Numbered from the stretch's first letter, positions 44,433-53,696 are shown. The stretch: DNA of 64,000 bases from Chloroflexota bacterium (GCA_023381565.1 JAMCRR010000006.1:61014-125013), one strand, 5' to 3'. Program-made: numbers and translations. The notes: generated by a model from the letters alone, not told the origin.

Positions 44433-45507
44433 ATATAATGCCCTCGCGTGAACGAGGATCCAGGATAGCACGTAAAACATCAAGCACAAACATGATTACC
44501 AGGATAATGCAAATGGCATAGACGCTGAAACCCATGGCGATGGGTACATCCAAACCAACCGAAGACGCATGCACGACCAGGTCAGCCACACCCTTCAGAT
44601 CGAATATGATCTCAATCATAAAGATGCCGGTGAAGAGGGATGCGGCTGCCAGAGCACTGCTGGATAAGGCTGGAGATAGTACATTGCGCAAAGCATGCCG
44701 CCACAGCAGGCGTTTTTCGGGGATGCCGCGCGCTCTGGCAGCCGTTAAATATTCTTTGCGGCGCTCATTGATAATCGTGCTGCGTACAATGCGGCTCAAG
44801 GTGGCCCAATACAACAGGCTCACGGTCACCACGGGTAAAACCAGATGGCGAACCGAGTCGATGAAGATATCCAGCCTCCCATTCAGCAGGCTGTCAATCG
44901 TCATCAGACCTGTAAAGAGGTGAAATTTGGGAGAGAGAACCTCCTGACTGAAAGCTGTTCCCAAACGCCCGGGAGGAAACCAACCCAGAAATACGTAGAA
45001 GATGCCGAGCAGGACCAATGCGGTGATAAAAGGCGGAAGGCTGGTGGCGATATAAGCTCCTATGCGGAAGCATTTGTCCAGGAATCCACCTGGCTTCCAG
45101 CCGGCGCGTAAACCGGATACAATCCCCAGAGGGATGAACGTCAGCAAGGAATAAAGCGTGAGCTCGGCAGTGACGGGTGTCCTCCTCAGAAGAGCGTCGA
45201 ACACATCGCCTTTGGCGGTAGGGCTGTACCCGCCGCCGTGGGTGAAGACGCTGACAACCCAATCCGCGTACTGCACGGGGAAGGGATCTTCGAGGTGATG
45301 CAGCTGGATGTAACGATCGGTCACCTGGCGCAGCTCATCCATATTCAACTCGAATACATTATCCAGAGCTCGTTTGGGCAAATACAGCAGCGCTCGCACT
45401 TGCGGCGGCACAGCAGTCAGTAAGCCCATCAGCGTGGCCGTGACGACCAGCAGGGTGAGGGGGATAAGGAGTAGACGGAGCAGCAGGAAGCGTGCTAGCG
45501 GAGACAT
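44416..45507 (-). CDS. Peptide/nickel-type ABC permease (DppB/OppB-like)
   Basis: A 363-residue membrane protein, six helices with the OppB N-terminal extension. The EAA loop is KEYLTAARARGIPEKRLLWRH. The C-terminus RAILDPRSREG is typical of the class. Partner of the adjacent DppC-like protein; the genes overlap by 17 bases. Upstream is a 200-base gap with no binding-protein gene. Confidence 0.92.
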   Translation of the reverse strand: MSPLARFLLLRLLLIPLTLLVVTATLMGLLTAVPPQVRALLYLPKRALDNVFELNMDELRQVTDRYIQLHHLEDPFPVQYADWVVSVFTHGGGYSPTAKGDVFDALLRRTPVTAELTLYSLLTFIPLGIVSGLRAGWKPGGFLDKCFRIGAYIATSLPPFITALVLLGIFYVFLGWFPPGRLGTAFSQEVLSPKFHLFTGLMTIDSLLNGRLDIFIDSVRHLVLPVVTVSLLYWATLSRIVRSTIINERRKEYLTAARARGIPEKRLLWRHALRNVLSPALSSSALAAASLFTGIFMIEIIFDLKGVADLVVHASSVGLDVPIAMGFSVYAICIILVIMFVLDVLRAILDPRSREGIIYDHTR

Positions 45508-45984
45508 GGGTATAACTCCTTAATACTCTATTTACCTGGTGAACTTGCAGATGGTTTAACGGAACGTTATCATTTCCGGGCGTAACCTGCGTGCCCGTCT
45601 ATGTGAATGTATCGAGTTCAGTGCCTTTCTTTATTCGTGGAGGACCCCTTGATCAAGAACATGAACAACTATATCTTAAGCTAAAAACATACACTTGTAT
45701 AGTAGGATAATCAAGAGAGGCTCAGCTTGCCGGAGGAGTAAGGCTTTGGCGGTGGGTCGGGGTTAGCTTCAACCGCGAGGCAGAGATTGAGAGCAAAGTG
45801 CATATTCAACGAGCCAGAAGTGTGAAAGACACGCATCCACCCCTGGCCAAAATGCAAAAGCCTTTGATTTCCAACAGGTATACTCAAATACCCGGTGGAG
45901 ATAACAGGCATCGTAATGACCAAACCCGGACCGGCACCCCCATCTCCATCAGCCATAACCTGTAAACTCTGGAAGGTAAAATAA

Positions 45985-46017
45985 TAGCGACCTGTTGATG
46001 TATTCCGCAGGTCGCTA
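45985..46017 (-). terminator. Intrinsic terminator beside a DUF35 remnant
   Basis: A perfect 10-base stem (TAGCGACCTG/CAGGTCGCTA), 13-base loop, followed on the minus strand by TTATTTTA. Confidence 0.7.
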
Positions 46018-46045
46018 TCCTAGCCCCACTTATTCTGGCTCTTAA

Positions 46046-46095
46046 GCTCGCATCGCCGGTCGGAACTTATACACGTACATACGACTCGGTCCGCA
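46046..46095 (-). pseudogene. Dead 3-prime end of a DUF35 gene
   Basis: The minus-strand frame reads SRMYVYKFRPAMRA and stops, the counterpart of VYGYKFRPVLAGPR at the end of the intact DUF35 protein. Only the last dozen codons survive, next to their own terminator. Confidence 0.6.
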
Positions 46096-46129
46096 CGGGA
46101 GAATTTTCTAACGATTTGCTCATTTTTCT

Positions 46130-46705
46130 TTATTCCATTTCCTTCAAAGCGCGCCCCAGTAAGTCACTGACTTTGAGTTCATTCGCCCATTTCCGCAAAT
46201 AGCCCAGGTCGAGCCCACCAGCCTGAGTTTTCAGCACACCAAGAATATCACGCCATTGACGCTCCGACACCTCACCGCCAATACGATACCACTCGAGTTT
46301 AGCCAGGATAGTATCTTCGGGACTGCTGAATTTTGCGCTAATTTCTTTTTCAAAAAGAAAGGTTTGCTTTTGAGCACGATCTAGTTGAGATTGTAAAAAG
46401 GGACGGGGATGAGGGATGAAAATATCCACCTTGAACATGCTCTCGCGATGGATGATGTTAAAACTTGAGTGACGCTGGATGGATTCGGCGATCATCTCAT
46501 CGTCCATATAGAATTCATCTTGTAAGGCTAACACAAACGGCTGAAGATGCTCCATCTGCATTTCCGCCACGATGTCTGAATCCTGGGTAGTACGGACCAT
46601 GCCATATAGAGTGCTGGCAAGTGAGCCGCCAATGAGATAAGGGATGTTCAGCTTTTCGAGAACCTGCGTGACCCGGATGGTGACCTCAATCGGTTCATTT
46701 TGCAT
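46130..46705 (-). CDS. Nucleotidyltransferase-fold protein
   Basis: About 191 residues from MQNEPIEV, which follows GGGGGA by seven bases. The nucleotidyltransferase core is IPYLIGGSLASTLYGMVRTT followed by DSDIVAEM, the GGS and DxD pattern, then a third acidic residue in FKVDIFIP. C-terminal helices DTILAKLEWYRIGG..ERQWRDI resemble AbiEii/MNT-type partners. It overlaps the small upstream gene by 11 bases, and the two are probably co-translated. Many such proteins are toxins or their neutralisers; here the direction is unknown. Confidence 0.85.
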   Translation of the reverse strand: MQNEPIEVTIRVTQVLEKLNIPYLIGGSLASTLYGMVRTTQDSDIVAEMQMEHLQPFVLALQDEFYMDDEMIAESIQRHSSFNIIHRESMFKVDIFIPHPRPFLQSQLDRAQKQTFLFEKEISAKFSSPEDTILAKLEWYRIGGEVSERQWRDILGVLKTQAGGLDLGYLRKWANELKVSDLLGRALKEME

Positions 46706-46949
46706 CGGGAAGTCCCCCATAGACCTTACACGCGATTTCTTCACCAAGCAACAGACCTGCCAATCTGCGTTGTAGTTCAGCTTCATCAGCCTGGGGATAT
46801 TGTGATCGCAAACCAGCTAACGTTAATAAACGGGCCGATTGATTGAGCTGCGCCAACATTTGCATTTTTCGAGTGGGACTCGCTGCCCGCCATAGTTCAA
46901 TTTGCAGGGCTTCCATTTTGGGATGGGTATCCGAGAATAAAGCGGTCAT
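46695..46949 (-). CDS. Small helical partner of the nucleotidyltransferase
   Basis: 84 residues, starting at MTALFSDTHPKMEAL; an upstream in-frame TTG is possible. All-helical, charged: ELWRAASPTRKMQMLAQLNQ, LLTLAGLRSQYPQADEAELQ, RRLAGLLLGEEIACKVYG. From memory, the pattern is common beside nucleotidyltransferase genes of cyanobacteria and Chloroflexota. The arrangement (small helical protein first, overlapping larger gene) is like toxin-antitoxin pairs. Function unproven. Confidence 0.8.
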   Translation of the reverse strand: MTALFSDTHPKMEALQIELWRAASPTRKMQMLAQLNQSARLLTLAGLRSQYPQADEAELQRRLAGLLLGEEIACKVYGGLPDAK

Positions 46950-47071
46950 CTGCGTTTTATTCCTTCCATGACGGCAATTTCGTCTTCCGCCAAACAACAG
47001 AGGCCATAGGTCAACGCGTCATTTTTTCGGCTGTGATTGTATGATTTTATTTTACTCGAAATAGAAATGAG

Positions 47072-47101
47072 AAGCGCCCTCCATTTTCCAGGAAGGCGCT
47101 T
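47072..47101 (-). terminator. Hairpin after the mevalonate operon
   Basis: Stem AAGCGCC/GGCGCTT with further partial pairing, about 20 bases beyond the DUF35 stop. The T-run on the minus strand is weak (CTCATTTC), so termination strength is uncertain. Confidence 0.55.
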
Positions 47102-47123
47102 TATGTCATAAGAATTCCAGAAT

Positions 47124-47531
47124 TTACCGTGGACCGGCAAGCACCGGTCGAAACTTATACCCGTACACCAGAATGCCTTTCTCCCCGTCGTCAGAACGGA
47201 TACGGCGGGTAACCATCTCCACCGGCATGCCGATCTCGACGGGTTTGCCGTCCAGGTCGGTGAGCTGCGCGGTGACCAGCGGGCCTTCTTCGAGCTTGAC
47301 CAGCGCTACGGTGTAGGGAGCATTCTGTTCAAAACCGGCCGGGGCATCGCTCATGTGTGTATAAGAATAAACCTCCCCCCGCCCGCTGAAGGTGAACCGG
47401 GTCCGCGCCTCTTGCCCGCAGTGCGGGCAAACGTCACGCGGCGGGAAGAGTTTGGCATCGCAGTGGGGGCATACCTCACCCACTAAAGCATAACGTTGTT
47501 GCCTTAATCGCCAATGACGGGGTACTTCCAT
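47124..47531 (-). CDS. DUF35 OB-fold protein of the mevalonate complex
   Basis: 135 residues. An N-terminal rubredoxin-like zinc ribbon (CPHC near residue 21, CPHC near 35) and a C-terminal OB fold (GEVYSYTHMSDAPAGF; TAQLTDLDGKPV). In archaea the DUF35 protein bridges acetoacetyl-CoA thiolase and HMG-CoA synthase so that the intermediate passes between them; gene order here is the same. The gene lies 76 bases after the thiolase homologue, ending the operon. Confidence 0.93.
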   Translation of the reverse strand: MEVPRHWRLRQQRYALVGEVCPHCDAKLFPPRDVCPHCGQEARTRFTFSGRGEVYSYTHMSDAPAGFEQNAPYTVALVKLEEGPLVTAQLTDLDGKPVEIGMPVEMVTRRIRSDDGEKGILVYGYKFRPVLAGPR

Positions 47532-47606
47532 GATGACATAGTCTCCTAATAGAATCTTTTCAAGCGACCCAAGTGTATGGGAAGAAGACTCTCAGGAACT
47601 ATCAAA

Positions 47607-48767
47607 TTAGATTAATTTCTCCAGCACATGCGTAACGGCTGTGGAGGCCGGACCCCCCAACGACTGCACCAGCGCCCGACGAGCGCCTGGGATCTGGTTT
47701 TTACCGGCTTCGCCGCGCAGCTGCAGCGCAGCCTCGACCAGCTGGTAGACCCCCGTCGCGCCGACCGGATTGCCCCGCCCTTTCGACCCGCCCATCGTCG
47801 AAATTGGAACGCTCCCTCCCAGGGCAATCTGCCCCTGCTCGGCCAGCCGCCAGGCTTCTCCACCTCGAGCGAAACCGGCTGCTTCCAACGAGAGCGCCGC
47901 ATAGATCGAGAAGGCATCGTCCAGCTCGAACAAGTCGGCATCCTGGGGAAGGATCCCCGCCTGGCTGCAGGCGCGTTCGATCGAAAACCCCGCAGCCTGG
48001 AAAGCCAGAGGATCGGTGCGATCGTGGAGCGCCAATGTGTCGGTAACAATAGATGAACCTGTGATACGCACCAAACCATGACCCACATCCTTGGGGACGA
48101 TATCCGAGCGGGTTAAGATCAGCGCGGCAGCCCCATCGGCGTAAGGGGCAGCGTCGAAAATATTGAATGGTTCATTGACCGTCTCAGCCTGCTCGTAGAC
48201 CTGGCGGCTGATCGGCTTGCGGAAAAAAGCGTTGGGGTTGTGCGCAGCGTTGGCATGAGCGTTCAGCGGGAAACCGGCAAAACAATCGTGCTGGACGTTA
48301 TAATCGTGCAGATAACGCTGCATCAGCAGCGCCGCTTGCGAGGTCGGCGTAGCGCCCTGCATCGATTCGTAATCGGCATCCATCGTCTGAGCCAGAGCCG
48401 TCTCAGCTTCGGCGTAAGCCTGGTCGGTGAACTTCTCCACCCCCAGTACCATTGCCACATCCACGATCCCCGAGGAGACGGCCAGGAAAGCCATCCGTGC
48501 GGCTGCGCCTCCGGATGCGCCGGCAGCTTCCACAGTAACGCCCTCCACCCCCGCCAGGCCAGCATTGCTGGCAACCAGCGAGCCCAGGTTAGCCTGGTGC
48601 GAAACAGTGGAAGCCAGCACGTTGGCGATGTAGACCACCTGAGGCATTAACCCACCGGCATCTCGCCGCCCTGCCTGAACGGCTTGGGCAGCCAGGTTGC
48701 GCAGCGACCAATCCCAATGCTCGCCTACCGGGGTTTGGCTAACTCCTGCGATGACGACATCTGACAT
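47607..48767 (-). CDS. Thiolase-fold protein lacking catalytic residues
   Basis: About 386 residues of the SCP2/archaeal thiolase type; the start at MSDVVIAG follows GGAGGA, and an upstream GTG overlapping the HMGS stop is less likely. The nucleophile motif VEAACASG reads VEAAGASG (Gly83, codon GGC), the HDAF motif reads DDAF (Asp283), and GHPVGATG reads GNPVGATG (Asn333). Three catalytic positions are therefore altered while the fold and length are kept. It is likely unable to do Claisen condensation. It may be a scaffold in the HMGS-DUF35 complex, with another thiolase supplying acetoacetyl-CoA. Confidence 0.9.
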   Translation of the reverse strand: MSDVVIAGVSQTPVGEHWDWSLRNLAAQAVQAGRRDAGGLMPQVVYIANVLASTVSHQANLGSLVASNAGLAGVEGVTVEAAGASGGAAARMAFLAVSSGIVDVAMVLGVEKFTDQAYAEAETALAQTMDADYESMQGATPTSQAALLMQRYLHDYNVQHDCFAGFPLNAHANAAHNPNAFFRKPISRQVYEQAETVNEPFNIFDAAPYADGAAALILTRSDIVPKDVGHGLVRITGSSIVTDTLALHDRTDPLAFQAAGFSIERACSQAGILPQDADLFELDDAFSIYAALSLEAAGFARGGEAWRLAEQGQIALGGSVPISTMGGSKGRGNPVGATGVYQLVEAALQLRGEAGKNQIPGARRALVQSLGGPASTAVTHVLEKLI

Positions 48768-48793
48768 GGATCCTCCAGGATTATGTTCGCTCA

Positions 48794-49879
48794 CTATACG
48801 GCCAACTTGCCGCGATAGCGGACGTAGGTAGCATAGTCAATTTGCGTGCGCCGGGCGATGTAATCGGCGGTTTTCAAAGCCAGGTTTCGCCGGGACTCAA
48901 TTGCCGCAGTCACCCGCAGGGCAAAAGCGTCTGAGCCAGCACCCGAGCCGTACGAGACCATCAGGATGCGGTCGCCTTCGACCGCCTGGTCTAAGACGGC
49001 GCTCAAACCGATCAGAGCTGCGCCGGCGTAGGTATTGCCGATCACCGGCACCAGCAGCCCGGCCTGGATCTGCTCGGGTTTGAAACCGAGCTGGGCAGCA
49101 ACCCGTTGGGGAAACTTGGTATTGGGCTGGTGGAATACGGCGTAGCGGTAATCCTCAGGACCGGTATGGGAGGCCTCCATCAGCGCCTGGGCAGCCGCGG
49201 TGATGTGCTTGAAATAAGCCGGCTCCCCGGTGAAGCGCTGACCGTGCTCGGGGTACTTCTGCTCAGGCCGCCGCCAAAAATCGGGCGTGTCGGTCACGTA
49301 GGAATAGGCGTACTCGATCTCGGCCAGGGACTCTTCGGCAGGTCCCAGGATGTATGCGGCTCCACCTGCCCCGGCGGTATACTCCAGCGCATCGCCTGGG
49401 CGCCCCTGGGCGGTATCCATGCCGATCGCCAGCGCATAGCGTGCCATTTTCGATCCCACCATGCCCATGGCAGCCACCAATGCCTCGGTGCCGGCTTTAC
49501 AGGCAAACTCCCAATCTGCAGCCTGGACGTGCGGCACCGCCCCAATCGCCTCGGCAACGATTGTGGAGGTAGGTTTCACCGCGTAGGGATGCGATTCAGA
49601 GCCTACCCACACGGCTCGCAGCTGTCCCGGATCGATGCCGGCCCGGGCGAGAGCGTTGCGCGCCGCTTCAATCGACATGGTGGCCACATCTTCATCGATC
49701 CCAGGAACGGATTTTTCTTTCACCGGCAGCCCACCCTTGCCGCCCGTCCAGATACGCGCCACCTCGCTGGCAGGCAGGCGGTAGCGCGGCACGTAGGCGC
49801 CGTAGCCGATGATCCCCACCGGCAGTTCAGGTTTCAGCAGGATGGATTCCTGGTCTGAATTCGTCTCTTCAACATCCAT
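48794..49879 (-). CDS. mvaS: Hydroxymethylglutaryl-CoA synthase (archaeal type)
   Basis: About 361 residues. Its ATG shares a base with the HMGR stop (TAATG). It condenses acetyl-CoA with acetoacetyl-CoA to HMG-CoA in the mevalonate pathway. Catalytic Cys127 lies in [13 protein letters not shown], the general base His in [12 protein letters not shown], and [13 protein letters not shown] and [12 protein letters not shown] close the active site. Length and motifs match the archaeal/bacterial group that works with DUF35 and thiolase. Confidence 0.95.
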   Translation of the reverse strand: MDVEETNSDQESILLKPELPVGIIGYGAYVPRYRLPASEVARIWTGGKGGLPVKEKSVPGIDEDVATMSIEAARNALARAGIDPGQLRAVWVGSESHPYAVKPTSTIVAEAIGAVPHVQAADWEFACKAGTEALVAAMGMVGSKMARYALAIGMDTAQGRPGDALEYTAGAGGAAYILGPAEESLAEIEYAYSYVTDTPDFWRRPEQKYPEHGQRFTGEPAYFKHITAAAQALMEASHTGPEDYRYAVFHQPNTKFPQRVAAQLGFKPEQIQAGLLVPVIGNTYAGAALIGLSAVLDQAVEGDRILMVSYGSGAGSDAFALRVTAAIESRRNLALKTADYIARRTQIDYATYVRYRGKLAV

Positions 49880-51159
49880 TATGGCTTGCTCCATTCTTGT
49901 AGGATTTCTTTTGCCCGGTCAATGCGGATCGTTTTATCGGCAACCAGGCGGTCCGCCAGGCGCTCGAGCATTTCGCCCTGCGCGCCCGCCGCAGCCGCCA
50001 CCTGGCGGGCATGCAGCGTCATGTGCCCGCGCTGGATACCTTCCGTAGCCAGTGCTCGCAGGGCAGCCAGGTTCTGCGCCAGTCCGACCGCCACGACGAT
50101 CTCGGCCAGTTGGGCAGCATGGGTGATCTCCATCAGCTTGAGAGCTGCGCGCGCCGCAGGGTGGACCTGGGTTGCACCGCCCACAATGCCAACCGCCATG
50201 GGCATTTCCAGCGTCCCGACCAGATTGCCGGAGGCGTCTTTCTCCCAGGCACTCAGGCTGGTATAGTGCCCGCTACGGGCAGCATAAGCATGGGCGCCTG
50301 CTTCCACGGCGCGCCAGTCGTTCCCAGTAGCCATCACCACCGCATCCACACCGTTCATGATCCCTTTATTATGTGTCGCTGCCCGGTATGGGTCGGCGGC
50401 GGCGAAAGCCCAGGCGTTAATGATCCCATCGCGCACTTCTTCGGCGCTGAAATCATCGAATGCCAGCTCATCGAGCAAGATCGTACACCCGGCTTTGGCC
50501 AGCCTCCGGTCGGCCAGGTTAGATAAGATGCGCAGCAGCACCCTGCCGCCGGTAAGCGCTTCGACCCTGGGCGACAACCGCTCGACGGCGGTGTTGACCG
50601 CATTTGCCCCCATGGCGTCGCGCACATCGTAGATCAGGTGGACAACCAGGAAAGGGCCGGTGGGTGAGGTTTCGATGAAACGCACTTCCAGGTCTCTGGG
50701 TCCGCCCCCCAGGCGACGCAGCACCGGGTCGAAGGAGGCAGCCTCCTCGAGGAGCTCCAGCTTGTGCTCCAGGAGCGCAGCCCGCGCCGCGGGCGGGTCG
50801 GGAACCCCTAAAACCTGCATCTGCCCGATCATTTCAGGAGCCGAAGCCTGGGCAGTGAAGCCTCCCCCGGAGCGAGCCAGGCGCGCCATGAAAGACGCCC
50901 CGGCGACGACCGAGGGCTCTTCAATGACCATCGGGACCTGCACCTCTCGCCCGTTGATGAGGAAATTCTGAGCGATCCCCAGAGGAAGCCCGAATACGCC
51001 GATTACATTCTCGATCATGTGGTCCGCCAGGGCCGGGGTGAGCCCCTCAACGCCGCCCAGAGCAGCCAGGTCCGCCTCGTCAAGCGGGGCCGTGGTTCCA
51101 ATTAGCTTCAGGCGTTCTTCTATCGTCAGATGATAGAATTTAGGGCGTGTATGATCCAA
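49879..51159 (-). CDS. mvaA: Hydroxymethylglutaryl-CoA reductase, class II
   Basis: 426 residues, the usual class II length. It reduces HMG-CoA to mevalonate. Catalytic residues: Glu50 in [14 protein letters not shown], Lys in [13 protein letters not shown], Asp in [10 protein letters not shown], and the late His in GHMTLHARQ. It opens the four-gene mevalonate operon, with HMGS downstream. The rest of the pathway (kinases, decarboxylase) is not in this window. Mevalonate feeds isoprenoids such as quinone tails and carotenoids. Confidence 0.96.
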   Translation of the reverse strand: MDHTRPKFYHLTIEERLKLIGTTAPLDEADLAALGGVEGLTPALADHMIENVIGVFGLPLGIAQNFLINGREVQVPMVIEEPSVVAGASFMARLARSGGGFTAQASAPEMIGQMQVLGVPDPPAARAALLEHKLELLEEAASFDPVLRRLGGGPRDLEVRFIETSPTGPFLVVHLIYDVRDAMGANAVNTAVERLSPRVEALTGGRVLLRILSNLADRRLAKAGCTILLDELAFDDFSAEEVRDGIINAWAFAAADPYRAATHNKGIMNGVDAVVMATGNDWRAVEAGAHAYAARSGHYTSLSAWEKDASGNLVGTLEMPMAVGIVGGATQVHPAARAALKLMEITHAAQLAEIVVAVGLAQNLAALRALATEGIQRGHMTLHARQVAAAAGAQGEMLERLADRLVADKTIRIDRAKEILQEWSKP

Positions 51160-51175
51160 GATATAAATCCTTGCT

Positions 51176-51209
51176 GATAGATATTATAGTACAGGGCCTA
51201 CTATATCTT
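51176..51209. promoter_or_regulatory. Inverted repeat in the HMGR/histidine-kinase divergent region
   Basis: AGATATTATAGTA ... TACTATATCT flank a GC-rich centre (CAGGGCC). It contains a TATAAT on the minus strand 20-30 bases before the HMGR start. It could be the HMGR -10 element and an overlapping operator. The -35 is unclear. Confidence 0.4.
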
Positions 51210-51302
51210 CATAGGGCTGGCAAAATCTATCAAAAACCCAAATAAATTAATACTACATAAACGGGCAAATTAGAGTAAAATTAATCATAACGAGATCCAT
51301 AC

Positions 51303-52997
51303 ATGATGATCCTCACCCGCGAACAATTGGAAGACCGGCTAGCGGCGCTGCACCAGGCCAGCCTTGAGTTAGTTAAAGATATTTCGCCAGAGCCTCTGCT
51401 CGAACGAATCGCCGCTCTTGCCTGCGAGCAAGTTCAAGCTCGCTATGCAGCCGTGGGTGTCATTGGCAAACATGGAGAGCTGGCACAGTTCATCACGGTA
51501 GGGATGACCCCCGAGGAGATGGCGAAGTTAGAACATCCCCCCGTGGGCCTTGGCTTGATTGGGGCGCTGATGCGCTCCCATGAAACCATCCGCTTACCCG
51601 AAATCGAGGCGGATGCGCGCAGCGTTGGCTTCCCGCCCAACCATCCTTACATGCACTCCTTCCTGGGTGTTCCAATTCACCTGGGAGAAACCCAATTAGG
51701 CCAAATCTACCTGACTGACAAGATCGGGGCTTCAGAGTTCAACCCAGATGATGAGCTTGTGATCGAAACGCTGGCAGCATATGCTGCCATCGCCATCTCG
51801 AATGCGCGGCTCTACGAAGAGCTGCGCCAGCGCGATATCATCCTTACCCGGCGAAACGAAGACCTGGCTTTGCTCAACGACCTGGCCTCCACCCTGGCAT
51901 CCTCGCCAGAAGTGGACGAGATCCTGGATAAGGCACTCAGCCGGGTGGTCAGTTCGCAGGATGTCGGCGCAGGCGAGGTCTTCCTGCGGGAGGAAAATGG
52001 GCGCTCGCTCCGCCTGGTGCTGCACCGCGGCAGCACCGACGAGCCTTTGTGGACGCAGGATCGGTTCCCGACCGGAGAAGGCATGGTGGGGCTGGCGGCA
52101 ACCAGCGGCAAGCCTCTCTTCCTCATCATCCCCACCAAAAACGAGCGCTTCCTGCGCAAATCCGTGGTGAAAGACGCCCTGCACCAGATTGCCTGCTTCC
52201 CGCTCACCGCGCGCAGCGGGGTTTTGGGCGTGTTGTGCGTGGCAACCAGCCACGGCAAGGTGCTGGACGATCGCGAGATTCAACTATTTTCCGCGATTGG
52301 TTCGTGGGTTGGCACAGCGATCGAAAACGTGCGCCTGAACCTGCAAGACCGCCGGCTGGCCATCCTGGAGGAGCGCGAGCGCATCGGCATGGACCTGCAC
52401 GACGGCATTATCCAATCCATCTACGCGGTCGGGTTGACACTGGAGCATGCTCGCCTGCTGATGGATGGGGATAAACAGCAGGCCTCCAGGCGGATCGACC
52501 AGGCAGTCTCCGACCTGAACAGCACGATCCGTGACATCCGTACGTATATATTGGATTTGCGCCCGCGGCAGCTCCACGAGGAAAACCTGATCAGCGGAAT
52601 CGAACGGCTGGTCAACGAGTTCCACGCCAACACCCAGGCAGATGTCGCTTTGCGCGGGCCCAGCGATGGGTTGAGCAAGCTGCCCGATAACAACGCCATC
52701 GCTCTCTTCCACATCTGCCAGGAAGCTCTGGCGAACGTGGCTAAGCATGCCCACGCGCACAAGGTAAGCATCGTCCTGTGGGCCAGCGAGGACCGGGCGT
52801 TGATGGAGATCAGCGACGATGGCCGCGGGTTCGACGCGCAGAAGATGAACCTGACCATTGGTCACGGCCTGGCGAATATCCAGACGCGTGCTCACGCAGT
52901 GGGGGGAGACGTGGAAATCACTTCTGAGCCTAACGAAGGGACGACGATCCTGGCCTGGGTGCCCCTTACCGATGAAACCGAATCCACTTCCGGCTGA
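51303..52997 (+). CDS. GAF-domain sensor histidine kinase (NarL-partner type)
   Basis: 564 residues, cytosolic, no membrane segments. Two GAF domains (about 15-175 and 190-345), then HisKA_3 with the phospho-acceptor His366 in ERIGMDLHDGIIQSIYAVGL, and a HATPase_c domain (HICQEALANVAKHAHAH, ISDDGRGF, GHGLANIQTRA). Such kinases sense a small ligand or redox state via GAF and phosphorylate a NarL-type regulator. No response-regulator gene is adjacent. The C-terminal end overlaps the methyltransferase gene by 26 bases. Confidence 0.94.
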   Translation: MMILTREQLEDRLAALHQASLELVKDISPEPLLERIAALACEQVQARYAAVGVIGKHGELAQFITVGMTPEEMAKLEHPPVGLGLIGALMRSHETIRLPEIEADARSVGFPPNHPYMHSFLGVPIHLGETQLGQIYLTDKIGASEFNPDDELVIETLAAYAAIAISNARLYEELRQRDIILTRRNEDLALLNDLASTLASSPEVDEILDKALSRVVSSQDVGAGEVFLREENGRSLRLVLHRGSTDEPLWTQDRFPTGEGMVGLAATSGKPLFLIIPTKNERFLRKSVVKDALHQIACFPLTARSGVLGVLCVATSHGKVLDDREIQLFSAIGSWVGTAIENVRLNLQDRRLAILEERERIGMDLHDGIIQSIYAVGLTLEHARLLMDGDKQQASRRIDQAVSDLNSTIRDIRTYILDLRPRQLHEENLISGIERLVNEFHANTQADVALRGPSDGLSKLPDNNAIALFHICQEALANVAKHAHAHKVSIVLWASEDRALMEISDDGRGFDAQKMNLTIGHGLANIQTRAHAVGGDVEITSEPNEGTTILAWVPLTDETESTSG

Positions 52998-53691
52998 GCA
53001 GACTCACGAGAGCCGGGAAGACGCGGTCCGGGAGATGTTTACCCGGGTGGCGCCGCATTACGAGCTGATGAACTGGCTGATGACGGCCGGGCAGGATGGG
53101 CGCTGGCGCCAGGAGGTGATCCAGCGCGCTGAGCTGCGCCCAGGCAGCCGGTTGCTGGATCTGGGCGCCGGCACCGGGGACCTATCGCGCCAGGCGCTGC
53201 GCCAGACCCCTGGCTGCCTGACTCTGGCCGGAGATTTCACGATACCCATGTTGAGCAAGGGGCAGCGCAAGTTAGCCGGCAGCCCGATCACCTGGGCAGC
53301 TATGAATGCCCTGCGCTTGCCTTTCCCTGACGCGTCTTTTGAGGCGGTTGTTTCGGGGTTTCTGCTACGCAACGTGGTCGACGTGCAGCAGGCGCTGCGC
53401 GAGCAGTACCGCGTGCTGAAGCCCGGCGGCCGCATGGTGGCTCTGGATACGAAGATCGGAAAAGCGAATCTTTATTCTCCGTTTGTTCGAATCTATCTGA
53501 GAGGTGTGATCCCCATCATGGGCAGGTTGGTCTCCGGACAGGGAGATGCCTACCGCTACCTGCCGGCTTCCACGCAGGGTTTCTTGCGCGCCGAAGAGCT
53601 GGTCGCCCGCATGGCCGCGGCGGGCTTCAGGCAGATCGATTATCGCGTGAGAATGTTTGGGGTGATTGCGATTCATTGGGGGAGGAAGTAA
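52972..53691 (+). CDS. ubiE: UbiE/MenG-type quinone methyltransferase
   Basis: About 239 residues, starting at MKPNPLP inside the kinase gene; the longer opening is out of keeping with family length. SAM-binding motif I is LLDLGAGTGDLS. UbiE-type signatures are the N-terminal APHYELMNWLMTAGQDGRWR and the later SGFLLRNVVDVQQALREQYR with VLKPGGRM. The expected reaction is C-methylation of demethylmenaquinone, giving menaquinone for anaerobic respiration. Its overlap with a GAF kinase gene is unusual and may be only positional. Confidence 0.88.
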   Translation: MKPNPLPAEQTHESREDAVREMFTRVAPHYELMNWLMTAGQDGRWRQEVIQRAELRPGSRLLDLGAGTGDLSRQALRQTPGCLTLAGDFTIPMLSKGQRKLAGSPITWAAMNALRLPFPDASFEAVVSGFLLRNVVDVQQALREQYRVLKPGGRMVALDTKIGKANLYSPFVRIYLRGVIPIMGRLVSGQGDAYRYLPASTQGFLRAEELVARMAAAGFRQIDYRVRMFGVIAIHWGRK

Positions 53692-53696
53692 TGAAT

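Larger units (their letters stand above)
45508..46129. other. 620-bp gap with gene remnants
   Basis: It holds an unconvincing 81-residue minus-strand opening (45711-45956), a terminator hairpin at 45985 and the dead end of a DUF35 gene at 46.05 kb. I see no intact gene and no RNA. Confidence 0.5.

Noticed and set aside
45711..45956. 81-residue minus-strand opening
   Set aside because: Composition not convincing and no start signal.
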